In this document: in pieces, positions 12,112 to 22,194 of the stretch | How positions within the stretch are numbered: the first letter of the stretch is position 1 | How the letters are laid out: the number at the start of each line of letters is the position of its first letter | From: Candidula unifasciata | Lineage: Eukaryota; Mollusca; Gastropoda; Stylommatophora; Geomitridae | Assembly (NCBI GenBank): GCA_905116865.2 | Contig: CAJHNH020000846.1 | Location: 294,369 to 358,368 of the forward strand | Reading direction: 5' to 3' | Length of the DNA: 64,000 nucleotides | Notes under the pieces: model-generated | Seen by the model: only the letters and a program-made list of their open reading frames with translations | Database searches by the model: none | What the model was told of the DNA's origin: nothing | Program-made: the position numbers and the translations under genes

Positions 12112-12475
12112 CTGGCAAAGATTACTGTTTCTCACCTCATTTGTCACAAATAGATTGCTCTTTCTCACCTCAGTTGTCACAGATAGATTGCTGTTTCTTA
12201 CCTCATTTGTCACAGATAGATTGCTAACTGTTTCTCACCTCATTTGTCATAAATAGATTGCTCTTTCTCACCTCATTTGTCACAAATAGATTGCTCTATC
12301 ACCTCAGTTGTCACGGATAGATTGCTAACTGTTTCTCACCTTATTTGTCACAGATAGATTGCTCTTTCTCACCTCATTAGTCACAGATAGATTGCTAACT
12401 GTTTCTCCCCTCAGTTGTCACAGATAGATTACTAACTGTTTCTCCCCTCAGTTGTCACAGATAGATTACTATATC
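12112..12475. repeat. 33-37-bp minisatellite
   Basis: About 10 copies of TCTCACCTCATTTGTCACAG then ATAGATTGCT, with or without an extra AACTG. Copies differ by CAGTTG/CATTTG and other substitutions. Noncoding. Confidence 0.85.
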
Positions 12476-12564
12476 CTATCAGCTGATGCAGTGGACAGCT
12501 GGAGTAACTAATAACGGCTGTCTGGAAATGGGTGCTAAAATCTGACAACTATACACAACTATAC

Positions 12565-12800
12565 ACAACTATAAGAAGTGGCAGTCAGCTTTGTTCGGTT
12601 ATGTGACCAGAAGAGAGCCCCGGAGAACATGATGATGAATGGAAAGATCGACGGCAGAAGAGGCAGACCTAGAGACATGATGCTGAAGTTACGGTATGGA
12701 GGAATTCCATTTGCGAAGTTAATTTGAAACAATAATGGTTGAGACACGTGGATCTCAGGAGCGTGTATGCCGCCCGGCAGGGCACATGAAGATGATACGC
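12565..12800 (+). pseudogene. RTE-like LINE 3' fragment
   Basis: Broken frames read LFGYVTRREP, then ENMMMNGKIDGRRGRPRDMM and a terminal GRAHEDD-like segment with ACATGAAGATGATAC. This is the RTE C-terminal signature (FGHVxRR, NGKIDGRRGRPR). Frameshifts make it non-functional. It is the upstream member of a tandem pair. Confidence 0.72.
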
Positions 12801-12829
12801 TCTAGAACAAGCAGATCCACACCGTGAAT

Positions 12830-13095
12830 TGATTTCACTAAGAAATCAAACGTAGAAGTTCAGATTTTGAACATGTAACAATGAGAAAAAGAATTGAAAA
12901 CTTGGTGACCACTGGTAAAATTGACGGGGAAATACAAAAAGAGAAAGACAAACTAGACAAACTCTTGGGTGATCTGTCACGTGACATTTGCCAGTCAATA
13001 ATACAGAATAACTTGGAACACCTGGTGATCGCGTGAAGAGACGAGTCGTGATCGCCTACGCCTGTTGGAATGCCACATGAACATGACACCTTGGA
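12830..13095 (+). pseudogene. RTE-like LINE 3' fragment, second copy
   Basis: The frame reads SDFEHVTMRKRIENLVTTGK, IDGEIQKEKDKLDKLLGDLS and SIIQNNLE before stops and an ACATGAACATGACACC end. It is related to the minus-strand piece at 3128-3388 (LENIVTTGKI). Decayed and truncated. Confidence 0.7.
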
Positions 13096-13540
13096 CGGAA
13101 ACAGAGGGAGTGAAGTGAGTATAGGGCATGCCCAGTGTGGTCCTTCTGTTTAAGGACTGGACGAATTGTAGCGGTCTGTTTGAAGAACGCCGGACGTTGC
13201 AAATCTTAGTGACGAAATATAGTGCTGTGACGGAAAATTGAGGTCACAGCTTTCTTCCCCTTACATCTGCATCGTCATGTCTTTTTTGTTTTTTTAATGC
13301 TACTTTCTAGCGGCAACGACCATCTTGTAACGTGTGTTTTTATTGTTGTAAAACTGTCCCTACCCACGTTCCCTTTTTGTGGATTCTTCTATAGTGTGAG
13401 TACACTTATCCGAGCAACAAAGAAGTTGGTTCAGGAAATCGATTTGTACCAATTTAATTATCTCAGACGTTTACCTTCAATGAACAAGACTGTGTCTCAC
13501 AATACATGTTAGATTCTTTATGGCACTTACATTTTATACC
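13096..13540. other. Unassigned sequence between RTE fragments and MITE
   Basis: No exon, repeat or transposon end recognised. A 71-codon open frame at 13297 has no family motif. Confidence 0.3.
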
Positions 13541-13542
13541 AC

Positions 13543-13759
13543 CACATCTCGTCGGCTTCGAGATTTGGTAGGGAAATCCCCAGAGCGCTCCATAGTATAG
13601 GGGGGTTAGGGTTAAGTTTAGTAGTAGTCGCTATTCATTTAACACTAGCCCTAACCCTACCCCCCTCCCCCTCAAAACCCCCATAATATGGTGCTGTCCG
13701 GGGAAACCCCTAGGGATCTCTAGGAATTCCCTACCAAATCTCGAAGCCGACGAGATGTG
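13543..13759. mobile_element. Foldback MITE / long hairpin
   Basis: The two ends are a perfect inverted repeat of about 32 bp: CACATCTCGTCGGCTTCGAG then ATTTGGTAGGGA from 13543, and its complement ending at 13759. Inner arms (GGGGGGTTAGGGTTA near 13600 and CCCTAACCCTACCCCC near 13650) continue the pairing, so nearly the whole 217 bp can fold back. No coding capacity. No confident target duplication. Confidence 0.82.
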
Positions 13760-13859
13760 ATGGAAAAAAATTAAAGTACCCTCTTTATTTCTATCATCAT
13801 CAATTTCTACTTCTGTCGTTAAGCGTTGCGGGGTGGAACAATTTGGGATCCACTGTTTG

Positions 13860-14385
13860 ATAGGCAGCAATGACTTTTATCATTCCGTGTCGATGTAGAA
13901 AGCTCTTTAATGTCATTAATCCATATTTTCATAGGTCGGCCTCTTGATTGCACTTCAGATCTTTTCATGTGGAGCACCTGCGCTGGTAGTTGTTCTAGAT
14001 GATCAAACCATTTTTTCTTCTGTTTCTCAACGAATTTGCTGCATGTTGTTGTTTCTACAGTCTGTCTTTTATTTCTAACGGTGTCTCCGATGGTTAACTT
14101 GGCGGCTTTTCTCGGGCATCTTATTTCACATGCATTGATTTTACACAGGTCAACATTTGATAATGCCCAAGTCTGGCACTGTTAACAGTGTCGGAATGAA
14201 TATGCTGTTTGTAATCTGTTTCTTGGTGCTCATACTTATGTTTGGATGTCTTAATAACGGTGTCAGTTGGTATACAAGTGCACTTGCTCGTTGGCATCTT
14301 GTTTCTTATTCTCGATCTAGTGTCCCGTCCTCCGAGAATAAATTTCCTAGATATTACAATGTTTAACTTTATTTATATGAGGGCC
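13860..14385 (-). pseudogene. RTE-like reverse transcriptase thumb/C-terminal fragment, minus strand
   Basis: On the minus strand from about 14360: YLGNLFSEDGTLDRE, then QLTPLLRHPNISMSTKKQIT, NSIFIPTL, CQTWALSNVDLCKINACEIR, WFDHLEQLPAQ and SRGRPMKIWINDIKEL. This parallels the RT ORF at 44497-45579 (KYLGTTFTEDG, LAPLLQHKTIPVSTKRHLI, SIFIPTLCYQCQTW). Stops and frameshifts show it is dead. Confidence 0.82.
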
Positions 14386-14397
14386 AATCATTACATT

Positions 14398-15035
14398 TTA
14401 ATATCCTTACTTCTATAAGTACAGGGATTCAAATATCTAAGAAGTCTATTTACGGAGGATAGCAGACTCGATAGAAAGAGAAAAGCCAGAGTACAGAAGG
14501 CAAATGTTATCATCCACCAGTCAGCCCCACTGCACAGACACCCAAATGTCTCCCTTTCAGCAAAACAACAAATGATTATTAATATCATCTTCATCCTTAC
14601 TTTATGTTATCGGTGCCAGACATGGACAATGATTAGGGCACTAGAATGAAAAAGAACTACATGTGAAATGTGCTGCCTGCGCAAGGTCACTAACAACACT
14701 AGACGAGGCAGGGAATACCAGCATTAGAGAGAAAGTTGGAATAAGACCACGTCTGGATTACACTGACAAACAAAGAAGGAAATGGTTCAGCCATCTTTAA
14801 TGAACATGCAGCCAAGCTAAAACTGAATTTGAGACTTTTTGCAGCAGAATATCTGGGAGAAAGAGTAGAGGAAGACCAAGAAAGACATGGATACATTGTG
14901 TAGCCGAAACCTGCAAACAAATGAAGAAATCCATTACCCAAGCCACCGAAAAGCGCAAAACAAATACAGAAAACCTTTACACACATGGGTTACCACCTGG
15001 TATCCGTGAGATGACAAAAGAAGACTTCTGAGTGA
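14398..15035 (+). pseudogene. RTE-like reverse transcriptase thumb/C-terminal fragment, plus strand
   Basis: From about 14428: YLRSLFTEDSRLDRKRKARV, SAPLHRHPNVSLSAKQQM, TLCYRCQTW, then in another frame IREKVGIRPRLDYTDKQRRK, WFSHL, SGRKSRGRPRKTWIHCVAE and HGLPPGIREMTKEDF. It begins at the same conserved point as the minus-strand fragment but in opposite orientation, so the two lie head to head. The piece at 48005 is its closest relative in the window. Confidence 0.82.
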
Positions 15036-15122
15036 CAATCAATGCAATTCTATGAAACTGCCTCGCGAAATCACAAACTGTTTTATAGAATGATGGGATT
15101 GATTCTGCAAAGTTCTGTCAAG

Positions 15123-17012
15123 CAGACATGTCAAACTGAGGGTCCCCCAAGGGTCACATTTGTGTTGTCATGAGGGTCGCACACGACAACTCACTCAAGT
15201 CATTCAATGAAACTTATCCCAGAATATTTGTATTGCGGGTCGCAGGTGTGCCTGTAGGTTTGACGTGCCTGTAGGTTAGACATGCCTGCAGGTTAGACAT
15301 GTCTGTAGGTTTGACATGCCTGTAGGTTTGACGTGCCTGTAGGTTAGACATGCCTGCAGGTTAGACATGCCTGCAGGTTAGACATGTCTGTAGGTTAGAC
15401 ATGCCTGCAGGTTAGACATGTCTGTAGGTTAGAAATGCCTGCAGGTTAGACATGTCTGTAGGTTAGACATGCCTGCAGGTTAGACATGCCTGCAGGTTAG
15501 ACATGCCTGCAGGTTAGACATGCCTGCAGGTTAGACATGTCTGTAGGTTAGACATGCCTGCAGGTTAGACATGTCTGTAGGTTAGACATGTCTGTAGGTT
15601 AGACATGCCTGCAGGTTAGACATGTCTGCAGGTTAGACATGTCTGTAGGTTAGACATGCCTGTAGGTTAGACATGTCTGTAGGTTAGACATGCCTGTAGG
15701 TTTGACATGCCTGCAGGTTAGACATGTCTGCAGGTTAGACATGCCTGCAGGTTAGACATGTCTGTAGGTTAGACATGCCTGCAGGTTAGACATGTCTGCA
15801 GGTTAGACATGTCTGTAGGTTAGACATGCCTGCAGGTTAGACATGTCTGTAGGTTAGACATGCCTGCAGGTTAGACATGTCTGTAGGTTAGACATGCCTG
15901 CAGGTTAGACATGCCTGCAGGTTAGACATGTCTGTAGGTTAGACATGCCTGCAGGTTAGACATGTCTGTAGGTTAGACATGCCTGCAGGTTAGACATGTC
16001 TGTAGGTTAGACATGTCTGTAGGTTTGACATGCCTGTAGGTTTGACATGCCTGCAGGTTAGACATGTCTGTAGGTTAGACATGTCTGTAGGTTAGACATG
16101 TCTGTAGGTTAGACATGCCTGTAGGTTTGACATGCCTGCAGGTTAGATATGTCTGTAGGTTAGACATGCCTGTAGGTTTGACATGCCTGCAGGTTAGACA
16201 TGTCTGTAGGTTAGACATGTCTGTAGGTTAGACATGTCTGTAGGTTAGACATGCCTGCAGGTTAGACATGTCTGTAGGTTAGACATGCCTGTAGGTTTGA
16301 CATGCCTGTAGGTTTGACATGCCTGCAGGTTAGACATGCCTGCAGGTTAGACATGTCTGTAGGTTTGACATGTCTGTAGGTTTGACATGCCTGCAGGTTT
16401 GACATGTCAAACCTTGACATGCCTGTAGGTTTGACATGCCTGTAGGTTTGACATGTCTGTAGGTTTGACATGTCTGTAGGTTAGACATGCCTGAAGGTTT
16501 GACATGCCTGTAGGTTTGACATGTCTGTAGGTTTGACATGTCTGTAGGTTTGACATGCCTGAAGGTTTGACATGCCTGTAGGTTTGACATGCCTGCAGGA
16601 TAGACATGTCTGCAGGTTAGACATGTCTGTAGGTTTGACATGCCTGCAGGTTAGACATGTCTGTAGGTTTGACATGCCTGTAGGTTTGACATGCCTGTAG
16701 GTTTGACATGTCTGTAGGTTTGACATGTCTGTAGGTTAGACATGCCTGAAGGTTTGACATGCCTGTAGGTTTGACATGCCTGCAGGTTAGACATGTCTGC
16801 AGGTTAGACATGTCTGTAGGTTTGACATGCCTGCAGGTTAGACATGTCTGTAGGTTTGACATGCCTGTAGGTTTGACATGCCTGTAGGTTAGACATGTAT
16901 GTAGGTTAGACATGTCTGTAGGTTTGACATGCCTGTAGGTTTGACATGCCTGTAGGTTTGACATGCCTGCAGGTTAGACATGCCTGCAGGATAGACATGC
17001 CTGTCGACATGC
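15123..17012. mobile_element. Probable hAT-type element swollen by a terminal-repeat array
   Basis: The left end CAGACATGTCAAAC at 15123 is the exact reverse complement of the core of the 17-bp units (GTTTGACATGTCTG). A body of about 120 bp (AGGGTCCCCCAAGGGTCACA... GCGGGTCGCAGGTGTGCCTG) precedes the array and looks like other hAT ends. The right end near 17012 (CATGCCAG) is a weak match, and the flanks CTGTCAAG and CTGTAAAA are only similar, so the target duplication is not proven. Confidence 0.55.
15247..17008. repeat. 17-bp minisatellite, ~100 units
   Basis: Units alternate among AGGTTAGACATGTCTGT, AGGTTAGACATGCCTGC and AGGTTTGACATGCCTGT. The period 17 is not a multiple of 3, so a 51-bp cycle makes stop-free minus-strand frames that are artefacts. 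Most units contain 10-mers AGACATGTCT or AGACATGCCT that fit the p53-family half-site RRRCWWGYYY exactly. Confidence 0.95.
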
Positions 17013-17202
17013 CAGCTGTAAAAGATGCTCATCTAACTTATACTTTATGTACCAATGCGCTCGAATGATACCGGGACACACAATGGGTAACTGTAACCAA
17101 CCATGCATATCTACGGATGTGAATAGGAAAGGCTGGCGTCAGACTCGCCTAGTGCATCCTGTAGGAAACTTGAGTTGCAAATCCAACCAGTTCTTAACAA
17201 AT

Positions 17203-17460
17203 TTACTTGGGTTTCGGGGTCCATTTGTCGGGGTTGGGGGAGTAGACCCACTGCCCCAAACCTGCAGGTAGTAAGAGTAGACTAATTAGAGATGTTTCAT
17301 TCGAGGTTCAAGGTCACCTGAGAGGCCTGCAACCAACATTCTGCATACAAATCAGCCATATCTATTAAACGGATGTGCACGCAGATTTTAGAACTTTCCG
17401 CCGCAGTTTACAGCCGGTGAACGCGAAGAAGAAGAAGAAGAAGAAGAAGAAGAAGAAGAC
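17203..17460 (+). mobile_element. SINE family 2 with (GAA)n tail
   Basis: It matches the copy at 10295 throughout (GGTTTCGGGGTCC, TAGACCCACTGCC, AGAGTAGACTAATTAG, AACATTCTGCATAC, ACAGCCGGTGAACGCGAAGA) and ends in (GAA)n at about 17427-17458. The tail runs into the purine microsatellite that follows. Confidence 0.8.
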
Positions 17461-17625
17461 AGACAGGCAGCCAGGCAGGCAGGGAGAGAGGGAGGGAGGG
17501 AGGCAGGCAGGCAGGCAGGCAGGAAAGCAGGAAGGAAGGAAGGAAGGAAGGAAGGAAGGAAGGAAGGAAGGAAGGAAGGAAGGAAGGAAGGAAGGAAGGA
17601 AGGAAGGAAGGAAGGAAGGAAGGAA
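17427..17625. repeat. Purine microsatellite: (GAA)n, then AGGC/GGGA, then (GGAA)n
   Basis: About 11 GAA repeats, a transition of GGCA and GAGG repeats, then about 25 units of GGAA. One strand is purely purine for nearly 200 bp, which can form triplex DNA. The open frames across it on both strands are low-complexity artefacts. Confidence 0.95.
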
Positions 17626-17712
17626 AACTTTACAAAGGGCTTGGCGCAACTTATTTTTCCGTTGAAAGATGAAAGGCCTAAGAAGAGGAGAGACACAGGT
17701 TAGCCACAGGAC

Positions 17713-18988
17713 CAGTGTTGCCACTTTGGATCTTTTATATCCAAATCTAGATATTTTTCATTGCATTTAGATACTGTTTTTGGCGTTTAGATCGTAAATA
17801 TTTTTCTAGATTCTTTTCACACAGAGTTTGATATTTTATAGATTTTTTTTTCTTTTATTGTCAATTTAATAATTACTGTGTAAAATATTTACTACAATAT
17901 TTTTGTTTTGGTCTGGCACGTACATTGTGACAACTGCCATTACTTGAACTTTAAACTCTCACTGGGGTCAACGCACAAATATCTGGCAGCCACGGCACTG
18001 ATTAATAAAAACGCGCGTAAATCATACTAACTCTGTTTCAACCGTATCCTCACTGTGCTGACTTTGCGTTTCTTTTTCATGTGATTTAAAAAAAAAATTA
18101 TTGCTCACCTTCTTATGTGGCTTTCATTTTGAAAAAACCTTTCAACATGCTAAAAGTAAAGTATGAGCAAAAATTTTGGAAAGAGTGGTTGCATGATGAC
18201 AAAATTAAAAACTGGGGATATGACCAAAGCTTGTTGTAAGTACTGCAAGTGTGAAATTAAAGCGAAAATTCCAAACTCAAAGAGTCATGCAGAAACTAAA
18301 AAAGCATAAAACTGCAGTTTCATTTAAAGATATTACACCGCTGACATCTGTTTTCAGAACTATACTGATAAATGAATCATCAAAAGTTGAAGTATCAGTC
18401 ACAATGTTTTTAACTTGTCACTGAGCAATTTCAAACTGTGACCATTTGATCGATTTGTAAAAATTCTTGGACTAGTTCAATTTGAAAAGTGTGATGTAGA
18501 AAGTATAGTTTAGGAACCGAAGGACCTTTTAATCAGCAAACAGTTAGGCAAACAAAACAGAAACTAAAGCGTTCTGTAGTGAAGTGAGATAATTTAAAGG
18601 TGCCTCATCAAACAGTCCATTCTGTAAGCTCTTTAAAGTGCCATGTCTGCCCATGATACTACCCCACTCAAATGCTGACGTAGAAAGAGATAAGCATAGT
18701 GTTCCACTTATAAAGACATTTGAACAGCTAAAGCATACTAGGGTCATTTTGGATCTGAAGCTTCAATTTCATTATCCAAGCTAAGTTTATCCTGTGGATC
18801 TTGTCAGGCAGACATCAGTGAAGGTGAGGACATGATTATTTAGGGTAAGTCATAACAAAAGCTATGTAATTTTTGACTTTTTCAATTTGGATGTTTTTTC
18901 TAGATCTTTTCCACGCAGATTTAGATCTTTTTAGATATTTTTTGAAACCGTTTTGGATATTTTTTGACAAAGAAAAGTGGCAACACTG
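17713..18988 (+). mobile_element. hAT DNA transposon remnant with intact ends and 8-bp target duplication
   Basis: Perfect 15-bp terminal inverted repeats CAGTGTTGCCACTTT (17713-17727, and complement ending at 18988) are flanked by perfect 8-bp duplications CACAGGAC (17705-17712 and 18989-18996). Subterminal regions at both ends are rich in TTTAGATATTTTT-like motifs. The 1276-bp inside includes a broken transposase with a BED zinc finger. Structure and duplication length fit the hAT superfamily. Confidence 0.92.
18147..18480 (+). pseudogene. hAT transposase remnant, BED zinc-finger part
   Basis: Starting at an ATG: MLKVKYEQKFWKEWLHDDKI then a stop; in the next frame ACCKYCKCEIKAKIPNSKSH and AETKKHKTAVSF, then ILINESSKVEVSVTMFLTCH before a stop. 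The C-x2-C ... H-x5-H pattern before the KT/AVSF segment is a BED-type finger that binds the element's own ends. Frameshifts and stops kill it. Catalytic DDE/RW regions and the C-terminal dimerisation domain were not found, so the element is also internally deleted. Confidence 0.75.
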
Positions 18989-18996
18989 CACAGGAC

Positions 18997-20130
18997 GCGT
19001 CACAAGTCTATATTCACAATGTTTACTGACGCAGGTGTCTGAGTGGTTCCGAAAGTGATCTCTTAACAATAATCCACTGATAGGACAGAGGAGGGCGTGG
19101 TTGGGGGAGGGGGGAGGTTATGTAAAGAGGGGGTGGAGGGGTAATGTAAGAAGAGGGGCAATGGTGTCTTGTTAGCATTAGGAAATTGAGGGGGAGGGGC
19201 GGGGAGGGGGTGAGTTCGGTTTTGTAGATATGGAGAAAGAGCATGATGGTAAGAAAGGAAGGGGGGGGGGGGAAAGAAAGCACAGATGGCAGGTGGGAGC
19301 GAGGTGGGGCGAATTCAAGAATTAGATATTTAGCTTCAACAAAACGGCGTCAAGTTGAGAACCGCTGATTTTGTTTAATTAAGTACACAAGATGAAACAG
19401 CTTGACTCCGTAAACAAAACAAATAATACAGACACGCACAACAGTAACCATCTGTGACTCGGGCACACTCAGCAAAATCATAAGTCCGCATTTGGGGACA
19501 CCCTGTCAAAGGAGAATACAGAACAAAAAGGTTACAGTTTGATTGGGCCTACGTGCATATTCAAGCGTGTGTGGTGTATCCCACACACACAGAAACCCAC
19601 ACATACACGCAGTTTGCCCACACATTATCCCCGCGCTGTGTCCACAATCCGTTCACCGTACGGCTCAAAGCTTTGATCGTTACATTGGTTTTCTAACTTT
19701 GAACAATGGTCCAGATAACAAAGATAATTGTCAATAACAATAAAACTATAACAAACTGAAAAGTAAAGGTGCGTGTACACTTTGGGGCATGGGCACATAT
19801 TCCTGAAAGGCTACCTCCCCCCCCCCCCCACCACCACACACTCACCATAAGTTAGGGGCCGAGTCCCCTCCCGTAAAAAAAAAGGTCTCCTGCAGTGTTG
19901 AAGCGAACAAAGGAGACAGTCCCAAATACCGAACGAAACCCCCCCCCCCTTTCTGAAAGTTTGAAATGTGAACAACGGACCAACATCATGGCACACGGTA
20001 GTAACCCATAAAAGCTCCGCTCTAACTCAAATTTTGCCCGGGCAGCGCCGTTAGGCTACTCTTTTCGATTTCCAACTGACAAGGGAATTTTTACGTGCGC
20101 AACAATGCACACGGGATCCGATCTCACTGC
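18997..20130. other. Unassigned sequence with G- and C-rich runs
   Basis: GA/G-rich tract at about 19085-19270 and C runs at 19817 and 19940. CA-rich stretch at 19570-19620. No gene signature. Confidence 0.3.
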
Positions 20131-20134
20131 ATAG

Positions 20135-20385
20135 AGGTTAGTTGCGTATCCTTTACAGGACGTTGCAGAACCAACCCCAGCAGCCCCTATCTGTTGTGTG
20201 GTTTCCCTAGGCAAATTTACGTCCAGTAGTTTGACTACCCAGAGAACAGGGGGTATTACTAGAAGTCCCGGTCCACGTGGGGGAAAAATCCCAGTTCTTA
20301 CCGGGGATTAAACCCCGAACCTCCAGCACTCGAGGCAGACACCATGCCTCGAAACAACGCTGCCCTCTCACCCCCTCTGGAATAT
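20135..20385 (-). mobile_element. Chimeric SINE: different tRNA-like head on the family 1 tail
   Basis: Reading the minus strand, a tRNA-like head (TTTCGAGGCATGGTGTCTGC, then GGTTCGGGGTTTAATCCCCG with B-box-like core) is followed by a spacer and then the family 1 tail (ACGTAAATTTGCCTAGGGAA, CCTGTAAAGGATACGCAACT). The head is not that of the other family 1 copies, so this is a mosaic. Confidence 0.65.
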
Positions 20386-20739
20386 TATATGAGACTGAGG
20401 CGCTTGCACAATCTCCCAACGGTTTCTGTTTGTGTCGACGCCCCTGATGAAAGGCTTGGTACAGAATACAGCTAGGCAAAATAGTCAAACGTAGCAAACG
20501 GGGAACAAGGCGGTGAGTCATGCAGGCAGATCATGGCGGTGTCCTAACCTGTCTCTAGTGAAATATGACAATGTCAGCTCTATTTTTATCTCTGCATGAG
20601 CGACTGCAATCTCAGCTGTCAGTTGTACGACCTGCACGGCGACCTCCTTGGGGTCTGTGTGTTTCCAGCTTCGTGTAGAATGTTTGTTTAGCTGTGTGCC
20701 GGTTGCCGCAACAATTGGACTTGTCTTTGTTTACATTTG

Positions 20740-20824
20740 TTCTATCTATCTGTCTGTCTGTTGTCTATCTATCTATCTATCTATCTATCCATCTATCTAT
20801 TTGTCTATCTGTCTATCTGTCTAA

Positions 20825-20858
<34 letters not shown>

Positions 20859-20905
20859 GTCTGTCCGTCCGTCCGTCCGTCCGTCCGTCCGTCCGTCCGT
20901 CCGTG

Positions 20906-20937
<32 letters not shown>

Positions 20938-20974
20938 CGTCCGTCCGTCCGTCCGTCCGTCCATCCATCCATCC

Positions 20975-21017
<43 letters not shown>

Positions 21018-21018
21018 C

Positions 21019-21069
<51 letters not shown>

Positions 21070-21074
21070 CATCC

Positions 21075-21161
<87 letters not shown>

Positions 21162-21162
21162 C

Positions 21163-21257
<95 letters not shown>

Positions 21258-21298
21258 CATCTATCTATCTATCTATCCATCTATCTGTCTATCCATCC

Positions 21299-21377
<79 letters not shown>

Positions 21378-21422
21378 CATCCATCCATCCATCCATCCAT
21401 CCATCCATCCATCCATCCATCC

Positions 21423-21472
<50 letters not shown>

Positions 21473-21478
21473 ATATCT
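20740..21478. repeat. Tetranucleotide microsatellite (CTAT/CTGT/CCGT/CCAT)n
   Basis: About 740 bp of CTAT repeats (GATA on the other strand) with blocks of CTGT, CCGT and CCAT that have spread as point-variant patches. Because 4 and 3 are coprime, all three forward frames stay open and give long Ser/Ile/Tyr/Leu-repeat frames, which are artefacts. Confidence 0.98.
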
Positions 21479-22190
21479 GCCTGACTGGGTTAGGATTTGT
21501 GTCAGTCACCACCGACTTAGAAACACCAACTAACCGCTAACCCCGTAACACCACTAGAATATTGGACTTTTCCTGGAACTCCGGAAAGTCCTTTGTTTGA
21601 GGTGAATTATGAAGTGCCCTGAGGCTGAAACCAATCATGCAATTCAGTAAAGAGTAAAAGATGCGATGGTTTGGCAACCGAATGAGAACTCCCCGTTAAG
21701 GACATCACATACGTTCCTTATCCGCCCCCCCCCCCCCCCCTTTTTCCATTGGACTTCAAAAATGCAAGTGGAGACAAAGAAGAAGGGGAACAAGGCAGTC
21801 GAAATCATGTTTTTTTTTTTTTTTTAATGTAAATCCCTGACTCGCTGGTGATTCAAATGTATGGTTCCTAAGCCGGTAGGCCAGCGTGCTATCCGATGTC
21901 CTACTTCGACCCACTAAACACAACATACACAGTAGATGTACTAATCATTACAACATTTTATTGATACAGCGTTGACCTAGATTTCTGCTGAAGTCAGCAG
22001 GCAGATAATGTATTCCGTATTACGTCGACCAATTTTTTTTTTTCGAGAAAGATCTCGGGGACCTAGGTTTTGGGGTTAACTCGAACCCGGTAGATTATGT
22101 GTGGACAGAACAGTTCGCGCCCTTGTGTTCCCGGGTCCTTTAGGGCAGTGTTCTTCAACATGTGTACACCTGCGCACCAAGAACAGATAA
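21479..22190. other. Unassigned sequence
   Basis: C homopolymer at about 21725-21740, T homopolymer at 21811. No coding signature. A tRNA-like or SINE remnant around 21840-21910 is possible but weak. Confidence 0.25.
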
Positions 22191-22194
22191 CTTA

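Noticed and set aside
16262..16964. Minus-strand frames with MSNLQTCQTYRHVKPTG repeats
   Set aside because: A 17-bp unit gives a 51-bp, 17-codon cycle and stays open in several frames. It is transposon-end derived and not a gene.
20694..21540. Long Ser/Ile/Tyr/Leu-repeat open frames
   Set aside because: Translation of a (CTAT)n microsatellite, open in all three forward frames.
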